Of a DNA stretch of 11,061 nt, positions 4,676 to 10,582 are shown one piece after another (position 1 is the stretch's first letter; the number at the start of each line of letters is the position of its first letter). Both the position numbers and the translations under genes were made by a program. Source of the DNA: Acidithiobacillus montserratensis (GTDB lineage Bacteria; Pseudomonadota; Gammaproteobacteria; Acidithiobacillales; Acidithiobacillaceae); NCBI RefSeq assembly GCF_018853465.1, contig NZ_JABBOU010000106.1, forward strand, positions 1 to 11,061. Reading direction: 5' to 3'. The notes under the pieces are model-generated. The model searched no databases. It saw only the letters and a program-made list of their open reading frames with translations, and was not told the DNA's origin.

Positions 4676-4696
4676 ATCTAACCTTATTCGTTAGGC
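4676..4696 (+). repeat. Collapsed second attC-like core pair
   Basis: ATCTAAC (4676-4682, fits RYYYAAC) is followed after only 7 bp by GTTAGGC (4690-4696, fits GTTRRRY). CTAAC and GTTAG are inverted repeats. The layout equals an attC whose hairpin was lost, or a very small cassette remnant between 4668 and 4690. GTTAGGC matches the right-end core of the following cassette (GTCTAAC at 5300) at 6 of 7 positions, better than GTTGCAC does. Confidence 0.45.
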
Positions 4697-4710
4697 ATCT
4701 CACCAGAAAG

Positions 4711-4739
4711 GTGACAATAGGCACACATCAAGATAGACT
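4711..4739 (+). promoter_or_regulatory. Candidate promoter of the second BrnT-like toxin, leaderless
   Basis: GTGACA (4711-4716), a 17-bp spacer and TAGACT (4734-4739). The predicted start point coincides with the A of the ATG at 4746. Only GGGG, one base from the ATG, could serve as a ribosome binding site, which is too close to work normally. Confidence 0.4.
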
Positions 4740-4745
4740 TGGGGC

Positions 4746-5039
4746 ATGAAACCATTTCGCTGGAACCACGAAAAGAATGAGGCGCTGAAAATTGAGCGCG
4801 ACATTTCATTCGAGATTGTAGCGCTTGCTATTGAGGCTGATGGCCTGCTGGATGAATTGCGCCACCCGAACACGGAAAAATATCCGAATCAATCCGTTTT
4901 CGTCGTAGCATTTGATGGTTATGCTTACTTGGTGCCTTACGTTGAAGAACCGGATTACTATTTTTTGAAGACAGTAATCCCCAGCAGAAAGGCTACCAGA
5001 GACTATTTGCTGAGGGGTAATCCAGATGAAAAAGCTTGA
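4746..5039 (+). CDS. BrnT-like toxin of a second TA pair
   Basis: A 97-residue protein. Its start, KPFRWNHEKNEALKIERDIS, matches the BrnT opening pattern (FxWxxxKNxxxKxERxISF); the middle has LLDELRHPNTEKYPNQ and the second half VFVVAFDGYAYLVPYVEE and YYFLKTVIPSRKATRDYLL. It belongs to the BrnT-related branch usually found next to a CopG-type antitoxin and differs from the BrnT of the first cassette, so this is an independent module and not a duplication. The stop overlaps the antitoxin by 14 nt, a coupled operon. By analogy it should be an RNA-cleaving, growth-inhibiting toxin; catalytic residues cannot be named with confidence for this branch. Confidence 0.8.
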   Translation: MKPFRWNHEKNEALKIERDISFEIVALAIEADGLLDELRHPNTEKYPNQSVFVVAFDGYAYLVPYVEEPDYYFLKTVIPSRKATRDYLLRGNPDEKA

Positions 5040-5352
5040 TGCGTTTGAAGAAGACATTTTGGCAGCCTATGAAAGAGGGGAGTTCAAGTCCACATCCCCT
5101 TCAAAAGCAGAGTTGGCAAAATTCAAAGCGGCTGCTACAGCCACCTTTCTGAAAGAAAAGCGGGTTAACATTCGCCTTTCCGCGCCAGACTTGATGGATA
5201 TTCAAGCACGTGCGCTTGAAGAAGGTATGCCATATCAGACGTTAATCGCCAGCGTCCTTCACAAGTTTGTGTCGGGGCGCCTTGTAGAATCTTTGCCCAG
5301 TCTAACTTCTCATTCAAGCGGAACGCGCCAAAAGCGGCGCACTCCTCAATAG
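5026..5352 (+). CDS. CopG/RHH antitoxin of the second BrnT-like pair, attC-encoded tail
   Basis: A 108-residue protein. Residues 1-44 (AFEEDILAAYERGEF, KAELAKFKAAATATFLKEK) form the likely toxin-binding part; residues 46-86 (RVNIRLSAPDLMDIQARALE, then PYQTLIASVLHKFVSGRL) are a ribbon-helix-helix domain typical of CopG antitoxins paired with BrnT-like toxins. The ATG at 5026 has GAGGGG upstream. From residue ~92 on (SLTSHSSGTRQKRRTPQ) the protein is encoded by attC site 6, and the stop TAG (5350-5352) is created where that attC breaks off, so the present C-terminus may not be the ancestral one. The core antitoxin domain is complete. Confidence 0.82.
   Translation: MKKLDAFEEDILAAYERGEFKSTSPSKAELAKFKAAATATFLKEKRVNIRLSAPDLMDIQARALEEGMPYQTLIASVLHKFVSGRLVESLPSLTSHSSGTRQKRRTPQ
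5300..5349 (+). repeat. attC-like site 6, truncated; right end of the array
   Basis: Left core GTCTAAC (5300-5306), L'' segment CATTCAAGCGG, stem and loop with ACGCGCCAAAAGC, then CTCCTCAAT. At this point site 5 continues with TTGAAC and the right core, whereas here the sequence switches to AGCTCC and no GTTRRRY follows. The site has lost its right half, marking the breakpoint between array and flank. Confidence 0.7.
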
Positions 5353-5517
5353 CTCCGCGCCTGAATTTCACGAGCTCGGCGATCCACACTGGTTACGCAA
5401 CGGCTGCGTCTTCTTAAGTCGACACCCCGCAAACGCATTGCCTCCCGGCGAGGGTGCCGCACAACTCGGGATCCCTTTGGACCACCCGCAAGCTGCGCTT
5501 GAGGTCCATAACACCAC
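5353..5517. other. Gene-free stretch right of the array; possible remnant reading frame
   Basis: No complete gene is visible. One plus-strand frame stays open from before 5350 to TAA 5555-5557 and reads plausibly in part (HELGDPHWLRNGCVFLSRHP), but it has no start codon and runs through the terminator, so it could be the tail of a gene cut off at the array junction or chance. A hairpin occurs at 5479-5507 (GGACC/GGTCC outside, CAAGC/GCTTG inside, loop TGC). I recognise no RNA gene. Confidence 0.35.
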
Positions 5518-5551
5518 CCCAGAAATCACAATGATGTCTGGGTTTTTGTTT
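5518..5551 (+). terminator. Intrinsic terminator on the array side of ssb
   Basis: CCCAGA (5518-5523) pairs with TCTGGG (5537-5542); inside, ATCA pairs with TGAT around the loop CAA, separated by one A/G mismatch; the run TTTTTGTTT follows. It is oriented to stop plus-strand transcription leaving the cassette array before it runs antisense into ssb. Its arms may also end ssb transcription, though the U-run is on the plus side only. Confidence 0.75.
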
Positions 5552-5572
5552 ACATAATTTTATAGGTACAGA

Positions 5573-6046
5573 CTAAAACGGAATATCATCATCAAAATCT
5601 TCCATGGGCGGGGGAGCATCCTGCTTGCGTCCTGCTCCGGCTGCTGCGGGGGCAGCTGAGGAGCGTCCACCGCCATGATCTTCTTCATCAAAACTGGCGG
5701 CACCGCCACTACCGCCGCGTGATCCTACCAACTGCAGGCGGTCGCCGATGATTTCCGTGGTGTAGCGCTCCTGACCGTCCTTGTCCGTCCATTTGCGGGT
5801 CTGCAGGCGGCCTTCCACGTAGGCCATGCTGCCCTTGCGCAGATACTCCCCGGCGATTTCAGCGGTACGGTTGAAAAACACTACACGATGCCATTCGGTG
5901 CGCTCCTGCTTGTTGCCGTCCCGATCCTTGTAGGTTTCAGAGGTAGCCAAACTGAAATTGGCGATAGCCGCCCCGCTGGGCTGATAGCGCATCTCCGGGT
6001 CCCGGCCCAGATGTCCTAATAATATGACCTTGTTCACTCCCGCCAT
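5573..6046 (-). CDS. ssb: Single-stranded DNA-binding protein
   Basis: A 157-residue SSB, which coats single-stranded DNA during replication, recombination and repair and recruits partner proteins. The OB-fold domain covers residues ~1-110, beginning [20 protein letters not shown], with [20 protein letters not shown] and [18 protein letters not shown] as typical motifs. A Gly/Ala-rich flexible linker follows, and the acidic C-terminal tip DFDDDIPF, the docking site for partner proteins, is intact. Start ATG 6046 has AAGGAG (6055-6060) 8 nt upstream. It is divergent from uvrA, the same arrangement as in E. coli, with a 16-bp palindrome between them. Length and motifs are normal for a chromosomal SSB. 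Confidence 0.97.
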   Translation of the reverse strand: MAGVNKVILLGHLGRDPEMRYQPSGAAIANFSLATSETYKDRDGNKQERTEWHRVVFFNRTAEIAGEYLRKGSMAYVEGRLQTRKWTDKDGQERYTTEIIGDRLQLVGSRGGSGGAASFDEEDHGGGRSSAAPAAAGAGRKQDAPPPMEDFDDDIPF

Positions 6047-6068
6047 TGTCAGATCTCCTTATGTACAG

Positions 6069-6084
6069 GGGGACGGCTGTCCCC
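6069..6084. promoter_or_regulatory. Perfect inverted repeat between ssb and uvrA, candidate operator
   Basis: GGGGAC (6069-6074), a 4-bp spacer GGCT and GTCCCC (6079-6084). It lies 22 bp upstream of the ssb start and just upstream of the putative uvrA -10. The half-site/N4/half-site form resembles GAAC-N4-GTTC-type LexA boxes but not the CTGT-N8-ACAG box of E. coli. It could also be a hairpin in the ssb leader. Confidence 0.4.
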
Positions 6085-6092
6085 GAAAGCTC

Positions 6093-6098
6093 TATACT
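6093..6098 (+). promoter_or_regulatory. Candidate -10 box for uvrA
   Basis: TATACT matches the -10 consensus at five of six positions; no convincing -35 lies 16-18 bp upstream, where the palindrome region is found. The reverse strand of nearly the same bases (TAGTAT) could serve ssb. Start would be near 6105 with a leader of about 45 nt. Confidence 0.3.
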
Positions 6099-6149
6099 AA
6101 CTCATTCGCAGAAAATCTCATTCCCAAGGCAAAAAAAGGCTGTGGCTAG

Positions 6150-8951
6150 ATGGAACACATCCATATCCGGGGCGCACGCACCCATAACCTCAAAAACATC
6201 TCATTGACTCTGCCCCGGGACCGCCTCATTGTCATCACCGGCTTGTCGGGTTCAGGCAAATCCTCCCTGGCTTTTGATACCCTCTACGCCGAAGGCCAGC
6301 GTCGCTATGTGGAGAGCCTTTCGGCTTATGCCCGACAGTTTCTGTCGCTGATGGGCAAGCCCGATGTGGATGCCATTGAAGGACTGTCTCCCGCCATTTC
6401 CATCGAACAGAAATCCACTTCCCATAATCCCCGCTCGACGGTCGGGACGGTGACCGAAATTCATGATTATCTGCGTCTGCTCTATGCCCGCACCGGCACG
6501 CCCTGGTGCTGCGGCGCACCCATCCAGAGCCAGACCATCAGCCAGATGGTGGATCAGTTACTGGCCCTGCCCGAAGGCGAAAAGCTGATGATTCTTGCCC
6601 CTCTGGTGCGTGACCGCAAAGGCAGCCATGAAGAAGTGATCAGCACCCTGCGCGCCCGGGGCCTGATCCGCGCCCGGGTGAATGGCGAGATGCTTGAACT
6701 GGACGAGATACCCAGCCTGGACAAAAAACGCAAGCACCGCATTGAGGCCGTTATTGATCGGCTGGTACTGCGCCCAGACAGCGGACCACGCTTGGCCGAA
6801 TCCCTGGAAACTGCCCTCAGTCTGGCCGATGACCAGGCCATTGCCGTATTGATGGGGCCGCAACATCAGGAAGAACGGTTGTTTTCGGCGCACCATGCCT
6901 GTCCCAGCTGCGGCCGCTCCTTTCCGGCCCTGGAGCCCCGGCTGTTTTCCTTCAACAATCCGGCGGGAGCCTGCCCGCGTTGTGATGGTCTGGGGGAAAT
7001 CACTTTTTTTGATCCCGATCTGGTGGTGCCTGACCCGCGACTGAGTCTGAGTAGCGGGGCCATTGCCGCCTGGACCAAGCGTCACAAGGAACACTATGCC
7101 CCGCTCCTGAAGGCACTGGCCGCCCATTTTCACTTTTCTCTGGAGACTGCCTGGGAGGATCTCCCTTTTGAGATGCGCGAACAGATATTGCACGGCTCTG
7201 ACGAACGCATATCCGTGCAGCAGGGCTCCCGCAGTCATCAGATGCATTTCGAGGGGGTCATCCCCGGCCTGGAGCGCCGCCTGCGCGAATCCCAATCCAA
7301 TCTGGCCCGGGAAGAAATCATGCGCTATATGGGTCGCTTGCGTTGCCCCACCTGCCAGGGCAGCCGCCTGCGTGAAGAGGCGCGCATGGTCAAAGTCGGG
7401 CCGCTGGCTATTCAGGAAGTCTCGGCCCTGCCCATTCGCGAGTCACTGCAACATTTTGAGCAGCTCCAGCTGGAGGGTCAGGAAGCCGTCATCGCCGAAA
7501 GAATCCTCAAGGAAATCGGCAGTCGTCTGAAATTTCTGGTGGACGTGGGGCTGGCCTATCTGAGCCTGGATCGTTCGGCAGAAACCCTCTCGGGCGGAGA
7601 AGCCCAGCGCATTCGCCTGGCCTCCCAGATTGGGGCCGGACTGGTGGGGGTCATGTATGTGCTGGATGAACCATCCATCGGCCTGCACCAGCGCGATAAT
7701 GACCGGCTGATCGGCACCCTCAAACACCTGCGCGATCTCGGCAATACGGTCATTGTGGTGGAACATGACGAAGACGCCATTCGCGCTGCGGATCATGTGG
7801 TGGATATGGGACCCGGGGCCGGCACCCACGGCGGTTCGGTCATCGCTCAGGGTACCCCAGAGGATATCCGCGCCAATCCCGATTCCCTCACTGGCCGTTA
7901 TCTGACCGGCGACCTGTGTATTGCCGTTCCTGAACGGCGGCGCCATGACCAGCAACGCTGGCTGGAAGTCATCGGCGCCACCGGCAACAATTTGCAGGCG
8001 GTCCATGCCCGGATTCCTATCGGCCTGTTTACCTGCATCACCGGGGTCAGTGGTTCGGGCAAATCCACCCTCATCAACGACACCCTGTATCCGGCCTGCG
8101 CGCGGGCACTGATGGGCAGCACCCAGAGCCCAGCTCCCCATCAGCAAATTCTGGGGCTGGAAGCACTGGACAAGGTGATTGCCATCGACCAGAGCCCCAT
8201 CGGTCGCACACCGCGCAGCAACCCGGCCACCTACACCGGACTGTTCACGCCGATTCGGGAACTGTTTGCGGCCACCAGTGAAGCCCGGGCCAGAGGCTAC
8301 AATCCCGGTCGCTTCAGTTTCAACGTCAAGGGCGGGCGCTGCGAGGCCTGCGAAGGCGATGGCGTTATCCGCGTGGAAATGCATTTTCTGCCCGACATTT
8401 ACGTCCCCTGCGACGTCTGCGCCGGCAAACGCTACAAGCGGGAAACCCTGGATGTGCATTACAAGGGCAAAAACATTCACGAAATTCTGGAGCTGACCGT
8501 GGAAGATGCCCGGGAATTTTTTGCACCGGTTCCGGCCATTGCCCGCAAACTGCAGACTCTTTTGGACGTGGGACTGGGCTACCTGCGCCTCGGCCAGTCC
8601 GCCACCACTCTGTCGGGAGGGGAGGCCCAGAGGGTGAAGCTGTCCCGGGAATTATCCCGGCGCGACACCGGACGGACCCTGTATATTCTCGATGAGCCGA
8701 CCACCGGCCTGCATTTTCATGATATTGCCCTGCTCCTGGTGGTGCTGCAAAAACTCGCCGATGCCGGCAATACCATTGTCGTCATCGAACATAATCTCGA
8801 TGTCATCAAGACGGCCGACTGGATTATCGACCTCGGTCCGGAAGGGGGATCTGGGGGCGGCCAGATTATTGCCACGGGCAGCCCGGATGAAGTCGCCCAC
8901 CATCCGGCTTCTCACACCGGTCACTACCTGGCGCGACATTTGGCCCGATAA
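6150..8951 (+). CDS. uvrA: Excinuclease ABC subunit A
   Basis: A 933-residue UvrA, the damage-sensing ATPase of nucleotide excision repair, which loads UvrB onto DNA lesions. Both ABC modules are complete: first Walker [10 protein letters not shown] at 31-39, signature LSGGEAQ at 480-486 and [11 protein letters not shown] after it; second Walker A GVSGSGKS at 632-639, signature LSGGEAQ at 821-827 and [10 protein letters not shown]. Zinc-binding cysteine quartets are present at 251, 254, 275, 278 and at 731, 734, 754, 757; a further CPTC pair lies at 399-402. The N-terminus ([18 protein letters not shown]) is typical, supporting ATG 6150 although the Shine-Dalgarno is weak (AAAGG, 10 nt away). 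Length is close to the usual ~940. It is divergent from ssb and followed after 41 bp by a co-directional gene. Confidence 0.98.
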   Translation: MEHIHIRGARTHNLKNISLTLPRDRLIVITGLSGSGKSSLAFDTLYAEGQRRYVESLSAYARQFLSLMGKPDVDAIEGLSPAISIEQKSTSHNPRSTVGTVTEIHDYLRLLYARTGTPWCCGAPIQSQTISQMVDQLLALPEGEKLMILAPLVRDRKGSHEEVISTLRARGLIRARVNGEMLELDEIPSLDKKRKHRIEAVIDRLVLRPDSGPRLAESLETALSLADDQAIAVLMGPQHQEERLFSAHHACPSCGRSFPALEPRLFSFNNPAGACPRCDGLGEITFFDPDLVVPDPRLSLSSGAIAAWTKRHKEHYAPLLKALAAHFHFSLETAWEDLPFEMREQILHGSDERISVQQGSRSHQMHFEGVIPGLERRLRESQSNLAREEIMRYMGRLRCPTCQGSRLREEARMVKVGPLAIQEVSALPIRESLQHFEQLQLEGQEAVIAERILKEIGSRLKFLVDVGLAYLSLDRSAETLSGGEAQRIRLASQIGAGLVGVMYVLDEPSIGLHQRDNDRLIGTLKHLRDLGNTVIVVEHDEDAIRAADHVVDMGPGAGTHGGSVIAQGTPEDIRANPDSLTGRYLTGDLCIAVPERRRHDQQRWLEVIGATGNNLQAVHARIPIGLFTCITGVSGSGKSTLINDTLYPACARALMGSTQSPAPHQQILGLEALDKVIAIDQSPIGRTPRSNPATYTGLFTPIRELFAATSEARARGYNPGRFSFNVKGGRCEACEGDGVIRVEMHFLPDIYVPCDVCAGKRYKRETLDVHYKGKNIHEILELTVEDAREFFAPVPAIARKLQTLLDVGLGYLRLGQSATTLSGGEAQRVKLSRELSRRDTGRTLYILDEPTTGLHFHDIALLLVVLQKLADAGNTIVVIEHNLDVIKTADWIIDLGPEGGSGGGQIIATGSPDEVAHHPASHTGHYLARHLAR

Positions 8952-8992
8952 ATTGCACAATATGTCGGTAAATCTGACCTGGAGCCGTGAAT

Positions 8993-9547
8993 ATGTCCGT
9001 TCTCCCCGAACGTCGTGAACAAATCCGTAGCGCCCACGCCGCCCTCATTCTGCAAGTGGTGGCCGCCTGTCAGAACGCCCAGTTACGCCCGCCGGTGGAA
9101 GATCATCTGCGCGTCGCCGCTGCCAATGGCTGGGGTGATCTGGTGACGGTACTGCAGCAGATCCTGGGCGGCAAACGCGACTTGGGCCTGTTGCAGGGGC
9201 TGGATGAGGAAGACAGCATCATTGTCGAATCCATTCTCATGGGCCTGCAAAATCCCGAAACCCTGCCTCAGCCTACCGGTCAAGCGGACCCGGGCATGGC
9301 CGCGCCCGGGCTGGCCAGCGTCATCCTCGCCGCCCGCCGGGGCGACCCCCAGGCCGTGGCCTGGCTCGGGCAGATGGCCAGCCAGATGCAAAAGGCGGGG
9401 GGTGACATGGCGCGCATGGGCGCCGCCCTCGGTCCCTTGTCCAGAGGCCTTGACGATCGCCGCAAACTGGAAAAAGGCATGGGCCCTTTGGGGCGTAGTC
9501 TGCTGCAAGGCGTGCTGGATGAACTCGCCAAGGCCGAGCTGCATTAA
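8993..9547 (+). CDS. Unrecognised 184-aa soluble protein downstream of uvrA
   Basis: I do not recognise this protein. It has no signal peptide or membrane segment. Residues 1-90 are helical (HAALILQVVAACQNAQLRPP, DLVTVLQQILGGKRD, DEEDSIIVESILMGLQNPET), residues ~91-105 a Pro/Gly linker, and 106-180 a second helical part rich in Ala, Gly and Met (QMASQMQKAGGDMARMGAAL) ending in GVLDELAKAELH. Start ATG 8993 is chosen because GGAG (8981-8984) lies 8 nt upstream; the in-frame GTG at 8987 would be too close to it. It follows uvrA by 41 bp and precedes cnoX by 86 bp, so it may share the uvrA transcript. GC and codon use look like the neighbouring housekeeping genes, so it is likely a resident gene. 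Confidence 0.8.
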   Translation: MSVLPERREQIRSAHAALILQVVAACQNAQLRPPVEDHLRVAAANGWGDLVTVLQQILGGKRDLGLLQGLDEEDSIIVESILMGLQNPETLPQPTGQADPGMAAPGLASVILAARRGDPQAVAWLGQMASQMQKAGGDMARMGAALGPLSRGLDDRRKLEKGMGPLGRSLLQGVLDELAKAELH

Positions 9548-9568
9548 TCTCAAATACGTCAGGATAAC

Positions 9569-9597
9569 TTGAAATAGTCTTTTCCTGCCCTTATTTC
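9569..9597 (+). promoter_or_regulatory. Candidate promoter of cnoX
   Basis: TTGAAA (9569-9574), a 17-bp spacer and TATTTC (9592-9597). The -35 is good and the -10 weak. It lies in the AT-rich gap before cnoX and would give a leader of about 30 nt with AGGAG at 9623-9627. Confidence 0.35.
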
Positions 9598-9633
9598 CCA
9601 AGCTAACGTCATTTTATTTTTCAGGAGTATTGC

Positions 9634-10503
9634 ATGGCCACTGGTGAACATATCCTCGAAGTCAACTTAGGCAATTTTCAGGAAGCCGTCATTGCGCTTT
9701 CCCAAAAGACCCTGGTCCTCGTGGATTTCTGGGCGCCCTGGTGCGGGCCCTGTCGCGCCCTCGGTCCCATCCTCGAAAAACTGGCGGAAGAAATGCAAGG
9801 GGCTTTTGTTCTGGCTAAAATCAATTCCGATGAAAATCAGGAGCTTTCCCAAAAATATCAAGTGCGGGGGATTCCTGCCGTCAAGGCCTTCAAAAACGGT
9901 CAGGTCGTGGATGAGTTCACCGGCGCGCTCCCGGAATCCGCCATTCGTCAGTTTCTGGAAAAGCACCTGCCCAAACCCGGCGATGACCTGCGCGCTGCAG
10001 CCATGGATGCCATGGCCCAGGGCAAAACTGCCGAAGCCCAGGCATTGCTCGAAGAAGCCCTCCAGCAGAATCCCCGGAATGACCAGGCACGACTGGCGCT
10101 GGCCCATCTGGCCATCCAGCAGGGCCAGCACGCTGAGGCGCAGGCGCAGATTGATGCCATGTCGCCTCTGTTTCAGATGGAAACCGAGGTGGAGGGTCTG
10201 AAGGCGTTGCTGGAGTTTACCGCAGAAGCCCGCAAAGCGCCGCCCATGCCGACCCTGGAAGCAACCATTGCCCAGGAAAAAGGCGACGCCCGCGCCTTGG
10301 CCATGTATCAACGCGCTCTGGTCCTGCTCCTGCAGGGCCAGGAAACAGCCGCCTTGGATCAGCTGATCGAAATGGTGGAACGCCATAAAAATTACGAGGA
10401 TGGCCTCGCCCGCAAAACGATCCTGAAAATTTTTGCCCTGCACGGTAATCAGGGGCCGATGGTGGAACAATATCGGACCAAACTGTCCCGCGCCTTGTAT
10501 TAA
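9634..10503 (+). CDS. cnoX: CnoX/YbbN-type thioredoxin-TPR protein (chaperedoxin)
   Basis: A 289-residue protein. Residues ~1-112 are a thioredoxin domain with the active site WCGPC at 36-40 (Cys37, Cys40) and the cis-proline in RGIPAV at Pro81. Residues ~115-289 form TPR-like helical repeats (AMAQGKTAEAQALLEEALQQ, ARLALAHLAIQQGQHAEAQA, and later RALVLLLQGQETAALDQLIE). This architecture and length match CnoX/YbbN, which protects substrates of GroEL from over-oxidation and holds unfolded proteins in the cytoplasm. E. coli CnoX lacks the full CXXC and is redox-inactive; here CGPC is complete, so thiol-disulfide exchange is likely, as reported for some other bacterial members. ATG 9634 has AGGAG 6 nt upstream. 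It lies before a periplasmic protease gene, a second protein-quality-control function. Confidence 0.92.
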   Translation: MATGEHILEVNLGNFQEAVIALSQKTLVLVDFWAPWCGPCRALGPILEKLAEEMQGAFVLAKINSDENQELSQKYQVRGIPAVKAFKNGQVVDEFTGALPESAIRQFLEKHLPKPGDDLRAAAMDAMAQGKTAEAQALLEEALQQNPRNDQARLALAHLAIQQGQHAEAQAQIDAMSPLFQMETEVEGLKALLEFTAEARKAPPMPTLEATIAQEKGDARALAMYQRALVLLLQGQETAALDQLIEMVERHKNYEDGLARKTILKIFALHGNQGPMVEQYRTKLSRALY

Positions 10504-10525
10504 GTGCTATGGTAGCTCACATACA

Positions 10526-10556
10526 GGAACCAAACCTTTCAATTTAGTGTCCTAGA
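10526..10556 (+). promoter_or_regulatory. Candidate envelope-stress (sigmaE-type) promoter of the protease gene
   Basis: GGAACCA (10526-10532) and TCCTAGA (10550-10556) are separated by 17 bp, similar to the GGAACTT...TCTGA arrangement of sigmaE promoters such as that of E. coli degP. The GGAAC part is exact and the -10 part loose. It precedes the start codon by 26 bp. Assignment is inference from motif and context. Confidence 0.35.
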
Positions 10557-10582
10557 GAATCAAAACTCCAAAGGAGAGTCCT

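Larger units (their letters stand above)
2641..5349 (+). mobile_element. Integron-type gene-cassette array (CALIN-like, no integrase in window)
   Basis: Several attC-like sites in one orientation split this segment into short cassettes. Each better-preserved site has a left core ending in AAC, a GC-rich imperfect hairpin with an extra unpaired A on its left arm (GGACGC or similar), and a right core GTTRRRY. Cassette ends match: GTTGGAC at 3307 with GTCCAAC at 3874 (7/7), GTTAGGA at 4201 with TCCTAAC at 4611 (7/7), GTTGGGA at 2697 with CCCCAAC at 3244 (6/7), and GTTAGGC at 4690 with GTCTAAC at 5300 (6/7). Contents: brnTA, yefM-yoeB, a methyltransferase fragment, a CMD-family protein and a BrnT-like/CopG pair. 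No tyrosine recombinase gene or attI is visible, so a distant integron source or loss of the integrase must be assumed. The array sits between the RHH pair and ssb, and its right end is broken. Confidence 0.8.

Noticed and set aside
2641..5349. CRISPR array or REP/MITE family as an explanation of the repeated GC-rich hairpins
   Set aside because: Spacing is irregular, genes lie between the repeats, and the repeats end in GTTRRRY cores whose sequence matches within cassettes; attC sites explain this better.
5353..5517. tRNA or other small RNA gene right of the array
   Set aside because: No cloverleaf with a usual T-arm or acceptor stem can be drawn, and the hairpin at 5479-5507 alone is not enough to call an RNA.
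6558..8480. Long reverse-strand open frames opposite uvrA
   Set aside because: They are shadows of a GC-rich conserved gene; they have no family signatures and no ribosome binding sites.
9667..10470. Long reverse-strand open frame opposite cnoX
   Set aside because: It is a codon-bias shadow; the plus strand encodes a full thioredoxin-TPR protein with active-site motifs.
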